Shown in pieces: positions 23,201 to 32,511 of a DNA stretch of 64,000 nucleotides (its first letter is position 1; each line of letters opens with the position of its first letter). Below the pieces are notes generated by a model. That model searched no databases. It worked only from the letters and a program-made list of their open reading frames with translations, and was not told where the DNA came from. The translations under genes and the position numbers were made by a program. The stretch spans positions 73,769,719 through 73,833,718 of the forward strand of contig OY755046.1 of the NCBI GenBank assembly GCA_963576565.1. Direction: 5' to 3'. The stretch is from Aspidapion aeneum. Lineage: Eukaryota > Arthropoda > Insecta > Coleoptera > Brentidae.

Positions 23201-23654
23201 CTTTTCAGTTTTTATCCCGATTTTTAAGGATAAAGGTGTCATTTTTTATTTCCGGGATGGAAAGTGACAAATAAACAAAAAATCGAGATGAAAAATGACA
23301 TGAAAGGGATAAAATGTAAAAATCGGGAAAATAGAAAAAAACTTGGAAAATAAATTAAAAAGTGCGAAAAATAGCGTATAGACCTCGTGGTAAAAGTGTC
23401 GAAAGGGATAAAAGGTGAAAATTTTATCCCTTTTATTCTACGTTTAAACCTGATCAAAAATGTTCTTTATTCCTACAACATATACTTGTAATAATCAAAT
23501 TAAAAAAAAAAGTATATTTTTTCTAGTAGTACTATTTGCTATTTCTAATGGGTATTTTTACATACCATGAGGTCCTTGATCTGGTTGACCAGGGGAGAGC
23601 TGGAGAAAAAGTTATTCACTTTGGAGAAAATCTTGCCGCCTTCAAAATTCGCCA
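17157..23654 (-). CDS. EF-hand protein, calmodulin family, with acidic tail (5' end missing)
   Basis: Six minus-strand exons join with matching phases: 23654-23566 (tentative), 22193-22022, 21855-21712, 21162-20950, 20137-20081 and 17233-17157. EF-hand 1 is [12 protein letters not shown] and EF-hand 2 is [12 protein letters not shown], both canonical. EF-hand 3 is [12 protein letters not shown], with Arg at the fifth loop position and Asp at the twelfth, so probably weak or inactive. EF-hand 4 is [12 protein letters not shown]. The repeat pattern ([29 protein letters not shown]) is calmodulin-like. A segment rich in Asp, Pro and Glu ([17 protein letters not shown]) lengthens the central linker, the N-terminus adds a lysine-rich extension, and the C-terminus ends in [15 protein letters not shown]. 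Likely a calcium sensor; its partner is unknown. The first coding exon was not found. Confidence 0.85.
17577..19456. mobile_element. 1880-bp DNA element with CCCAAG termini
   Basis: Starts cccaagtaacattattac. Its right end, read in complement, is cccaagtaacatttcttta. GT flanks both sides (17575-17576, 19457-19458). It interrupts an R element, whose 'ggttcagcg' part lies left and whose 'tacggaca' part lies right. The ends resemble those of the 1201-bp elements (CCCAAC(T/A)AACATT), so they may be one superfamily. Interior contains several ccttttggttttat-type motifs and no convincing ORF. It lies in the last intron of the EF-hand gene. Confidence 0.65.
19553..20060. mobile_element. Dispersed element R, copy 3
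   Basis: Bounded by cttcctagctagcc and gcgggctaggaag. Nearly complete, with the same internal landmarks as copy 1. Intronic in the EF-hand gene. Confidence 0.6.
20081..20137 (-). CDS. EF-hand protein exon 5, EF-hand 4 loop
   Basis: 57 bases encoding [19 protein letters not shown] between a tttttag acceptor and a GTAAGA donor. Confidence 0.85.
20516..20910 (+). pseudogene. Non-LTR retrotransposon fragment (RT C-terminus)
   Basis: Diverged coding for the C-terminal region of an RTE/jockey-like [22 protein letters not shown], then after stops [32 protein letters not shown] and [13 protein letters not shown]. The 'LTYG.(E/Q)TW' and 'KW.FAGH' patterns are well known in arthropod endonuclease-RT proteins. 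Antisense in an EF-hand gene intron. Confidence 0.75.
20950..21162 (-). CDS. EF-hand protein exon 4, EF-hands 2 and 3
   Basis: Begins [18 protein letters not shown] and runs through [18 protein letters not shown] to LGEDLSEEE before GTGAGT. It holds the second half of EF-hand 2, the long acidic linker and the degenerate EF-hand 3. Confidence 0.9.
21712..21855 (-). CDS. EF-hand protein exon 3, EF-hand 1
   Basis: Encodes [20 protein letters not shown] through MLQEVDID before GTAAGC. Canonical first EF-hand plus the entering helix of the second. Confidence 0.9.
22022..22193 (-). CDS. EF-hand protein exon 2, lysine-rich extension
   Basis: Low-complexity charged segment ([36 protein letters not shown]) ending SQMK, which connects in frame to EF-hand 1. 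Acceptor ttttttgtag, donor GTAAAA. Confidence 0.75.
22200..23560. other. Intron, AT-rich low-complexity sequence
   Basis: Long A and T runs and scattered inverted fragments. At about 23205-23450 there is an imperfect palindrome built from tttatccc / gggataaa motifs. No coding signal. Confidence 0.5.
23566..23654 (-). CDS. Possible EF-hand protein exon 1b
   Basis: 89 bases encoding [18 protein letters not shown] and [11 protein letters not shown], ending in phase 0 at a GTATGT donor, which fits the phase-0 acceptor at 22193. Base composition is richer in G and C than the surrounding intron. The acceptor (gtgaaaag) lacks a good pyrimidine tract, so the exon is tentative. Confidence 0.45.
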
Positions 23655-24186
23655 CTTTTCACAAATTTATTGTGAAGCTCAAAAAATGCTCTTAAATGCA
23701 AACCTATTTCAAGACAAAAGAATTTAAGTTTAAAAAATTTTTATTCTTTATTTTTTTTTACAAATTATTGTATTTTAAAATATCCACACTTAAAATCTTT
23801 GGACCTTTGTTTTTTCTACTTCTAAGTCACTGAGAAAGCTCAACTCCTAAACAGAGAAAATTGAGAAAACAAACCTATGTCATATAAAAAATACAAACAG
23901 TTTAAGGAGAAGAAGACACACGTAGCTGATAAAATAAAATTTGTATTGCTGCAAGGACGACATAATTGCGAAATAAAAATTAATTTGGGAGTTTGGGACA
24001 GTCCCGTGATTTTAGTTGTGTAAACACGCTCTTTGTGGCGTTGGTAAAATTTTTTGTTTCAATCTTGTTTCAACTTTTTAATCCCCGAAGATTCATAATT
24101 TTCTTATTAAAATTTTCCTACAAAAATATATTTTTTAAGCATCGACTATTTTACATTTAAAAATCAAAAGAAAAAAATAATAAATG

Positions 24187-24616
24187 GATCCATGACGGAT
24201 CTGATACCTTCCTAGCTAGCCTATTAGCACACTTTAAGTAAAGCAATGAAAACAGTTTTTTGTAGATATCTTAGAAACTAAAGCTCCTACGAAGTTTTTG
24301 GTAATAACATAAATTATTAAGCAAAATATAGTCTACTATATTCCGAAAACAGTGTATTGATATGATGCTCCGTTAAAAAGTTACTATTTTTAAAATTTTT
24401 AATTGTCAAAAAACTGTCATTAGCATTAATGCATTTTGACCAAAATCTAATTAGCTTGTAAGAGTGTCGAACACTATTTTACCTGAACATTTTATGAAAA
24501 TCGGTTTAGCGGCTTAGGAGCTATCGTGTTACGGATAGAAATAATATATATACACACACACAGACAGACATCACGACGATAGTGCTAGAATAGGTCAAAA
24601 TACATCCAAATAACTG
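24187..24616. mobile_element. Dispersed element R, copy 4 (3' truncated)
   Basis: Begins gacggatctgataccttcctagc and follows copy 1 up to the cgacgatagtgctag landmark, then breaks at 24616 beside a tandem repeat. Confidence 0.55.
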
Positions 24617-24617
24617 C

Positions 24618-24705
24618 TGCGGATCGGACCACGGCGAATCAAACCACGGCAAATCGGACAACGGCAAATCGGACCACGGCGAATCGTCTCCGCGACGAAT
24701 TGTCC
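24618..24705. repeat. Tandem repeat, ~18-bp 'cggaccacggcgaat' units
   Basis: About four and a half copies of (a/g)atcggaccacggc(g/a), ending gcgacgaattgtccc. A similar ggtccggcggctaatcgtcc occurs at 33114-33133. Confidence 0.7.
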
Positions 24706-24970
24706 CACCCTAGTCAAAATATAGCATTCATTTGCCAGGGTGTTTTATTTTCCTTAAAAAGTACGTGACGAATTATTGATATTTCTGGATGCTGTTGCCG
24801 CAACTCTCCAAATGTTCCAGACTCCACTATATAGACGCCCTGGATTTATCGATGCCATTTTTCCCTCGCGTAGCAATGCCTCTAGGGCCTCTAATCTCCA
24901 GAATACTGCGTGCACATTTCTACTACGCATGAACAGTGTTATGCACTTAAATGCAAATCGAAGCTCTATA
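24706..24970. other. Unassigned GC-richer segment
   Basis: Overlapping ORFs of 75-80 codons on both strands, without start or splice context and without a motif I recognise. Could be a transposon remnant. Confidence 0.3.
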
Positions 24971-25083
24971 AACGGACATCTCCTAATATCGGACATCTCC
25001 TAATAACGGACATCTCCTAATAACGGACATCTCCTAATGTCTGACATCTCCTAATGTCGGACATCTCCTAATATCGGACATTA
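24971..25083. repeat. Tandem repeat, 17-bp 'cggacatctcctaat' units
   Basis: Six complete copies and a partial one. The unit resembles the subterminal gcggacactcc motif of the pogo-like element at 10632. More single copies lie at 25291-25350. Confidence 0.8.
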
Positions 25084-25539
25084 CTTTTAACGATCCTCTT
25101 TTAAATGCGGTGACGTCAATGGAATTTAAAGGGGAAATTGGGGCTCAAGTCCCCCCTCCGCAAGAATCTGATAAAAAATTATGATAAACATATTTATTTA
25201 TTTAAAAGGATTGAAATAAAAGTGACAAAAATATTTAAGCCTCCCAGGCAATTAATAAAATAAATAAACGAACAATATTTTTATGCATATATCCCAATAA
25301 CAGACATCTCTTAATAGCGGACACTCCTGTTACCGGACACATTCATGGATTTCCTAATATGGAAGACAATTCTGCAGCTCTCTCTTCATATCCGGGGGCA
25401 CGGCAGTGCCCCGCCAAGTTCGCGTCCTGCCATCTTTTCTTGAAACGTTTCAGCCCATATTTGACCTATCTAAACCTCTACTTCGGAACGAGCTACGAAA
25501 CTCAAACTTTGCACAGTCGATCTTCATCTTCATAGAGTT

Positions 25540-26200
25540 CACAACCCTTCCAAGTTTCATGAACTTCCATAAAGTAGTCACAAAATTTCAAAAAACGTCG
25601 AAATTGCCACTCACTTATAGATCATCAAAATTTGGTACTCTGATTACTGCAATTATGAGCAAATCCTCTAGGAAAAAATCAAAAAAGCCTAAAATTCTAA
25701 ATTACTCCCCTCCCCTATAAATGTAAAGTTATGTAAAAGTAACATTGCCAACTTCCAGAAACGCTAGAGAGCTGAGCCTTGGAAGACTGATAGAAACTAT
25801 GAGAAAAGCATAGGAAAAAATTAAAAAACACCAGAAACACTAGAGAGCTGAGCTTTGGAAGGACGATGAACACTATGATAAAACTATAGAAAAAAAATAA
25901 ACATCAACGTTTTAATTAACTTCCCTTAACCATAAATGTAAAGTTATGTAAAAGTATCATTGTCCACTTCCAGAAACGCTAGAGAGGTGAGCTTTCGAAG
26001 ACTGATAAAAATAATGATAAAACTATAGGAAAAAATTTAAAAACACCAAAATTTTATTTTACTTTTCTCCCCTATAAATGTAAAGTTATGTAAAAGTAAC
26101 ATTGTCAACTTCCAGGAACGCTGGAGAGCTGAGCTTTAGAAGGCTGATAGGAACTATGATAAAACCAAAGGAACAAATTAAAAACCTCAACATTCTTAAA
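25540..26200. repeat. Tandem repeat, ~165-215-bp units
   Basis: Three to four diverged units share aatgtaaagttatgtaaaag, cttccagaaacgctagagag and gctgagctttggaag. No coding signal. Confidence 0.65.
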
Positions 26201-26540
26201 AAGGCATTGCAAAAGTTTTGAACGATATTTTGCATTTTGTACTACTTTAAAACTTAATTATTATCCAAATCCTTTAAAAAAGGAGTGAAATCATAACAAA
26301 AACATTTTATGTAAAAAAAAGTTAAGTACGCGAAAATGGTATTCCGTAAAAAGAATTGAGATAAAAGTAAAGCTAAGTTCTCCAATACAAATTGCAAAAT
26401 GAAAGGTTCTTACTAGTTTGGAAATGTTTTACTAAACTTGTATATTACGTCTCCGAATGACTATTAGACACAGTGCTAAATTGAACATATAGAAGTTTGG
26501 CGGTAATAGCAAAGTTTAAAAACAACATTTTGGTAAGAAC

Positions 26541-26731
26541 CAGTGGCGTATATAAGGCGGGTCCCGGGCCCCCCCCGAAGCTAAGACTTTTTTAGATATT
26601 TTCCACATATTTCATAAATACAAACATAAAATAGCATAAAATACGGCCTCATGAGGTGTTGCCCCCCCCCCCCCCGAAACTGTCTAAACTGTCTCGGGCC
26701 CCCCCCGAAACTTTTTCTATATACGCCACTG
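26541..26731. mobile_element. hAT-type MITE, 191 bp
   Basis: Inverted ends cagtggcgtatata and tatacgccactg. The 8-bp string gtaagaac is directly repeated at 26533-26540 and 26732-26739. Interior is C-rich (runs of up to about 15 C) with 'gggcccccccc' blocks. An 8-bp duplication and CAGTGGCG termini fit the hAT group. Confidence 0.8.
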
Positions 26732-27424
26732 GTAAGAACCTTTCATTTTCACGGAATACTATTTTTACGGAATACCATTTTAGCGTCCCTACTTGGTTTT
26801 TTTTACATGAAATGTTTTTGTTATGATAACATTTTTCCTGTTCCAGAAATAGTCGTTCCCATGATACAAGTTGTCATGTCATTATACCAGTATTCACTAT
26901 ATTATTACAATGATCAATGCGATGAATTAATCAAATTAAGTTCAATTTAGATATTTTGAATTGTCGGCGTGTATTTCTCTCTGTCTCTTACAAAGCTTGA
27001 TTGCTTCTTTTGTGTTTGAAATTTACATTAATAAAAAATTAATGCAATTATTTCGAGTTTCGTTTCTCTTATTTTTACCTTCCTAGCCAGCGCAGCAATG
27101 GCGAATATAGAAAAAGTTCAAAAAAGAGACGGGTCAAGCGAAATATGAGAGAGTGATAAAGTTCACAAGTCGGGTCGCCGTCTAAACCAAAAATAAGATC
27201 CAGGGTAAAATTGAGACATAAGTTTTTGTTTTTTTTTTTTACTTGAATACAACAAATAAAAGCAAAAATATTTATTTATAGGAAAACCCATCTACAAACT
27301 CACACGACAAAAGTTTCGATAACGTTGTTAAAAATTTTATACCACGAATAGAATAGAATAGAATAGAGTCTCTTTTATTGCCAACAAACATTACAGAAGT
27401 ACAAAAAGCACATTTCCATAACAA

Positions 27425-27563
27425 AAAGCAACTTTAAATAAATTGGTAAAAAAAATTTTTTAAGTCACAAGCTTTTATAAAATGCACTAAAAATTAAAAA
27501 ATAATTTTCTAACATTCTAATATTATCATAATAATAAAAGCGATGGCCGCAAATCAAAGCATA
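27425..27563. mobile_element. Single arm of the 455-925 palindromic element
   Basis: Matches 450-605 of the window. It is broken off at aatcaaagcatatta where DINE-1-like element H3 begins. Confidence 0.6.
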
Positions 27564-28328
27564 TTAGCTCACACATATACTATACTATAGTAGTGTGAGC
27601 TATGGTGATCCTAATTTTTTCGAAAAAAAAAAAGTTGCTCCGATTTCAAAATTTTTTATATATCTTTGCGTTTCAGATGATTTTGAAACTTTTTTGTTGC
27701 GCCGTCTGTCTGTCTGTCTGTCTGTCGGTCTGTCTGTATGTCTGTCTGTCTGTCTGTCTGTATGTCTGTAACGACCAACGCGCATAACTCAAAAACTGCT
27801 TGGCCGATTTTAATGAAATTTGGTACCTAGGCTGGGTCTTGGGTCGAGATGGTCCCATTTAAAAATGAACAAAATCCACCGAACAAAAACCAAATAAAGG
27901 GGTGGGGGTAGATTTCAAAAATTAGACTTTATGTGAAAATATGGCGTGTGTGATATCAAACGAAAGGTAATTGAGTCTGCAGTTAAACAAAATACATTTT
28001 AATTTATTTAAAAAAAAAGGGTGGGGGTATATTTTAAAAATTAGAGTTTAAGTGAAAATATGGCGTGTGTGATATCAAACGAAAGGTAATTGAGTCCGGA
28101 GTTTAACAAAATACATTTTAGTTTTTTGTTTTTTTTAAGGGTGGGGGTAGATTTCAAAAATTTGAGTTTAAGTCAAAACATGGCTTGTGTGGTATCAAAC
28201 AAAAGGTAATTTAGTCTGGAGTTAAATAAAATATATTTCAGTTTTTAGTTATATTAGCTCACACGTACACTATAACTATAGTACCTAGTGTGAGCTTAGG
28301 GGCCCATATATTGGCAGAGTATTTTTCT
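27564..28328 (-). mobile_element. DINE-1-like element H3
   Basis: Reverse orientation. Terminal hairpin tagctcacac...gtgtgagcta at 27564-27602, short (GTCT)n core at 27703-27768, tandem units of about 115 bp, and the second hairpin at 28256-28297, ending ggcagagtattttt. Confidence 0.7.
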
Positions 28329-28841
28329 GTTATTGTTGTATTATCATCGGACCACTATCTGTATACCAAATTTTATCCAAATCGGATAAAGGGAAGTGTG
28401 TCAAAAACACATTATTCTATAGAAGGGGTAGGAGGGGGAGGATATTTTTTCCTTAATGTTGTATTGTCATGGGACCACTATGTGTGTACCAAATTTCATC
28501 CAAATCAGATAATGGGAAGTGTGTCAAAAACGCTTCACAAGATTTGATAGTTAGTTAGATAGTTAGACAGAACATCTGAAGTTAAATAAAAGCTTGTAAA
28601 AAAGGCGATCTCACGGGTCTGAAAATTGACAGTCCCAGGATTGCAGGGCAAGCATGCTGGCCACAAACTGTCAATAACCAGATCTCTGAGTGTAAAATTA
28701 CACTAGAAACTCAAAAAAATAAATAAACAAACTATCCCTAAATTAATCAACCTTACACAAATAAATTTTGTAGCATAAATTGATAAAAACATCCTTTTAA
28801 AATTAATAAAATTAAAACTTTTGTTAGAGAAAAAAAAATAC

Positions 28842-29500
28842 TCTGCCAATATATGGGCCCCTAAGCTCACACTAGGTGCTATAGTTATAGTGTACGTGCG
28901 AGCTAATAAAACTAAAACCTGAAATATATCTTATTCAACTCCAGACTAAATTACCTTTTGTTTGATACCACACAAGCCATGTTTTGACTTAAACTCAAAT
29001 TTTTGAAATCAACCCCCACCCTTTTTTTAAAATAAATTAAAATGTATTTTGTTTAACTTCAGACTCAATTACCTTTCGTTTGATATCACACACGCCATAT
29101 TTTCCCATAAACTCTAATTTTTGAAATCTACCCCCACCCTTTTATTTGGTTTGTGTTCGGTGGATTTTGTTCATTTTTAAATGGGACCATCTCGGCCAAA
29201 ACCCAGCCCAGGTACCAAATTCAAGTCAAAATATAGCGTGTATGATATCAAACGAAAGGTAATTGAGTCTGGAGTTAAAAAAAAATACATTTTAGTTTTT
29301 AAAAAAAGGGTGGGGGTAGATTTGAAAAATTAGAGTTTAAGTCAAAACATGGCTTGTGTGGTATCAAACGAAAGGTAATTGAGTCTGGAGTTCAATAAAA
29401 TATACTTCAGTTTTTAGTTATATTAGCTTTCAAGTAGATACACTAAAACTATAGTACCCAGTGTGAGCTTATGTGCCCATAGATTGGCAGAGTATTTTTC
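28842..29500. mobile_element. DINE-1-like element H4, head-to-head halves
   Basis: 28842-29219 is a forward left half. At 29220 it switches to an inverted left half that ends in the reverse left terminus (ggcagagtattttt at 29486-29500). Both outer ends are therefore left ends. Confidence 0.6.
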
Positions 29501-29796
29501 TATGATAACACTTAGCAAACGCAGTTTTTATTTTTGTATTAAAAGTCAATGGCGCCTTAGAGTAATTATTTCTCTAAAAAACTGTCGGCATTTTTTTTTC
29601 AAAAACCGTTCAAGGAAATTAGAAAATAATTGCATTTATATTTCATATTTATAAAAGTGTCTCATCAAAAAAATATAATGTTTAGAATGTTTTTTATTTC
29701 GGTTTATAAATAATTTAAAATACACTTAATTAGATTATTTTGTACAAATTTGTTGATACAACACTGTTGACTTTGATAATCTAAAAGAAACAAGAA

Positions 29797-29856
29797 TTAG
29801 AATTCGTCGTCATCGGCAGTAAACACTTTTTTTTTGGAACAAAACCAAATTTTTTG
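29797..29856 (-). CDS. FABP-like gene, probable last exon
   Basis: Acceptor ttttttcag, then QKIWFCSKKKVFTADDDEF and TAA, in the phase required by the preceding exon. The residues align only loosely with the usual 'tctRvYk' C-terminus, so this exon is tentative. Confidence 0.45.
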   Translation of the reverse strand, partial: QKIWFCSKKKVFTADDDEF

Positions 29857-32175
29857 CTGAAAAAAATAAAAATTTTACTTACGTTGCCAAGTAGAATGAA
29901 TTTTCTTTAGGTAAAAATTGACTGTTACCACCGTGGGACAGATTTCTTGTGACAAGTTATTTTATTTTTTATTTTATTTTCTATGGATACAATATATCAA
30001 AACCTATATGTTTACAAATCTACAAACTTCAAATTTTTATAAAAAGTAACTTTGAGATATTAGTTTTTTTTGAAGGCAATATTTGTATTTTAAAACTTGA
30101 TGAACTTCTTGTGAAACGTTACCGAAGGGACATTTTCATGGTTTAATGGTTTTTGTTGGTTTCTACTAAATAATCTGGTGTCATAACTAAAACTAACCGT
30201 TTTTTTTTTATAATAAAAGGTAAAAAGCTTAGGTTATTTTTTTTTACCTTTGACAGCCAAATTTAGGATTTGTTCCAAAAAAGAAGTACCTTATAAGCCC
30301 TACCACCTCGAGCACTAGCAAAATTAAAAAACTTACCAAAGAAAACTCTGTAGGACTAAATGTTCTTTCATAGTAAACTGTTCTTCCTTTTTGATCGTTT
30401 TGGATTTCGAAAATTGTCGTTTTTTCAATTTTAAATGTTGATCTAACCATTCTTCCATCCGGGGTCTCATATTCATACTCTACATCAGGTCTGAAAAAAC
30501 ATTATTTGTTTTCGACAAAAAACAGTTTTTTGAGATAACACCGAAAATGTGTTATTTGGGTGTATTTTCATCTATCTTAGCAATATCGTCGTGACGTCTG
30601 TCCGTATGTGTGTATGTCTGTCCGTAACACGATAGCTCCTAAACCGCTGTACCGATTTTTATGAAATTTTCAGGTAAAGTAGTGTAGACTACTGTAAAGA
30701 GCTGGTAGGATTTTCGTCAATATTTATTTATTTTAATGACAGTTTAAACATTGACAATATGCTTCTGAACGGAGCATCAATATGCGGTTTTTGGAATATA
30801 GTACAACACGTTTTTCTTAATAATTTATGTTATTATTAAAAACTTTATAGGAGCTTCCGTTTTTAAGATATTTACGAAAACTGTTTTTAAGGCTGAGATA
30901 GTCTGGAGTTCACTACTATGGAGTGTGCGAATGAGCTAGAAAGGTATCAGATCCTTCCTGGATCCATTTATTTTCAAATTAAATTATTTAATTTATTATA
31001 ACTTTTAGTATGTTATGCCCCCCCAACAGGGTTACCAGACGGTATGCCCCCTACGGCGAGACGGTCACGCTTTTTGTAGCTCGGTCCCGCTTTTTTTAAA
31101 TCCTTTGAAAGCCCCTTTTTATGCAAATTGTCCCGATTTTCCCGCTTTTTTTTCATTTCTGTCCTATTTTTTTACCTGTCTTTATCTTCTTATATATAAC
31201 TTTTTTTATTTTATTTTATTTAAAAAATACTCTGCCAATATATGGGCCCCTAAGCTCACACTAGGTACTATAGTTATAGTGTATGTGCGAGATAATAAAA
31301 CTAAAACCTGAAATATATCTTATTCAACTCCAGACTAAATTACCTTTTGTTTGATACTACACAAGCCATGTTTTGACTTAAACTCAAATTTTTGAAATCT
31401 ACCCCCACCCTTAAAAAGACAAAAACTAAAATGTATTTTGTTTTACTCCGGACTCAATTACCTTTCGTTTGATATCACACTCGCCCTATTTTCAAGTAAA
31501 CTCTAATTTGTGAAATCTACCCCCACCCTTTTTGAAGAAAAAAAAACTAAAATGTATTTTGTTTAACTTCATACTCAATTACCTTTCGTTTGATATCACA
31601 CACGCCATATTTTCACATAAACTCTAATTTTTGAAATCTTCCCCCACCCTTTTATTTGGCTTGTGTTCGGTGGATTTTGTTCATTTTTAACTGGGACCAT
31701 CTCGACCCAAGACCCAGCCTAGGTACCAAATTTCATTAAAATCGGCCAAGCGGTTTTTGAGTTATGGTTCCTAAAACACTCCTACACTAACTTTATGTTA
31801 AAATCGATGTAAATTTTTAGTATCTATTTTAAATTTTTGTGTTTACGCATTTACTTAATTTGTCCCGCTTTTTAGTTTGAAAAATCTGGCAACTCTGCCC
31901 CCCAAATAGATTTTCTAGGTACGCCATTGACACTACCAGACACCAGATAGCTATGATAATATTTACCTGGTTCCGACTAAACTTGAGCTATTTTTGAGCG
32001 GGTTGTAGTTCTGTATCAAGTAGTTATCTCCATCTTTTTTTAGTTCTATGGTGGGGGTGACTTTTTTTGCTATTTGTCTAAGGGTCCAATTCATCCCCAC
32101 TTCTCGAAGGAAGTCATCGAAATATTCGCTTTGCACCATTCTGTATTTTTTGCCTAAAAATTCTTCTAATTCCAT
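29797..32175 (-). CDS. Divergent fatty-acid-binding protein (lipocalin-type)
   Basis: Three minus-strand exons join in frame: 32175-31967, 30490-30337 and 29856-29797 (last one tentative). About 140 residues, close to the 130-136 usual for cytosolic FABPs. It starts MELEEFLGKKYRMVQSEYFD, parallel to the FABP at 40288. The second exon has YEYETPDGRMVRSTFKIE, the conserved 'TPDG(R/K).V.S' strand turn, and YERTFSPTEF. Terminal exon gives KKKVFTADDDEF. Introns differ from the canonical gene: the one after 'EVG' is absent and one lies after VGTR. FABPs carry long-chain fatty acids in the cytosol. The extra MNWTLRQ segment replaces the usual GVGLVTRK. A poly(A)-type aataaa lies downstream near 29694. 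It is head-to-head with the canonical FABP gene. Confidence 0.75.
30337..30490 (-). CDS. FABP-like gene exon 2
   Basis: Completes an Arg codon, then PDVEYEYETPDGRMVRSTF through RTFSPTEFSL before GTAAGT. Confidence 0.8.
30525..30965 (-). mobile_element. Dispersed element R, copy 5
   Basis: Reverse orientation, from gataacaccgaaaatgtgt to gaaaggtatcagatcc. It sits in the intron of the FABP-like gene. Confidence 0.55.
31027..31897. mobile_element. hAT-like non-autonomous element, 871 bp
   Basis: Ends cagggttaccagac and (complement) cagagttgccagat are inverted repeats. The 8-bp direct repeat ccccccaa flanks it exactly (31019-31026, 31898-31905). A DINE-1-like fragment is inserted inside (about 31234-31766). 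Intronic in the FABP-like gene. Confidence 0.8.
31234..31766 (+). mobile_element. DINE-1-like element H5 (3' truncated)
   Basis: Left terminus and hairpin, three tandem units of about 115 bp, then a break after gcggtttttgagttatg, before any CAGA core. Confidence 0.65.
31967..32175 (-). CDS. FABP-like gene exon 1
   Basis: ATG at 32175. MELEEFLGKKYRMVQSEYFD then VTPTIELKKDGDNYLIQ, ending VGT plus two bases before GTAAAT. Confidence 0.8.
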
Positions 32176-32511
32176 TTAGTTTTGATTTATCTTATTTTTA
32201 TTCAAGATACGAAATAACAAAAACTGAACCATATTCTTAGAATTATCATAAAATAAACAAGCTGTTAAAAATAAAAATATTTGATATTATATTGCACTAA
32301 TAACAATACAAGAGATTATTGTATAATGATGTTAACCCTTAACTGGTAACCCTCGGTCAGGCAAACCCACAGCAATTTTCAAATGCGCATTATTTCTATT
32401 ATAAACTATTGGTGCTGAAGTAATTTCTTACTATCTACCACAAAGAAAGAAACTGTGTGCTACTAAAACTCTACGAGGAATGAATTTTCTTTGCGAAAAA
32501 ATTGGCTGTTA

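Noticed and set aside
24754..25003. Overlapping 75-80-codon ORFs on both strands
   Set aside because: No motif, splice or start context. The overlap suggests a low-stop-density stretch rather than a gene.
30061..30146. Plus-strand LDELLVKRYRRD resembling a FABP C-terminus
   Set aside because: It is on the strand opposite to the neighbouring FABP-like exons, and no plus-strand upstream exon is present.
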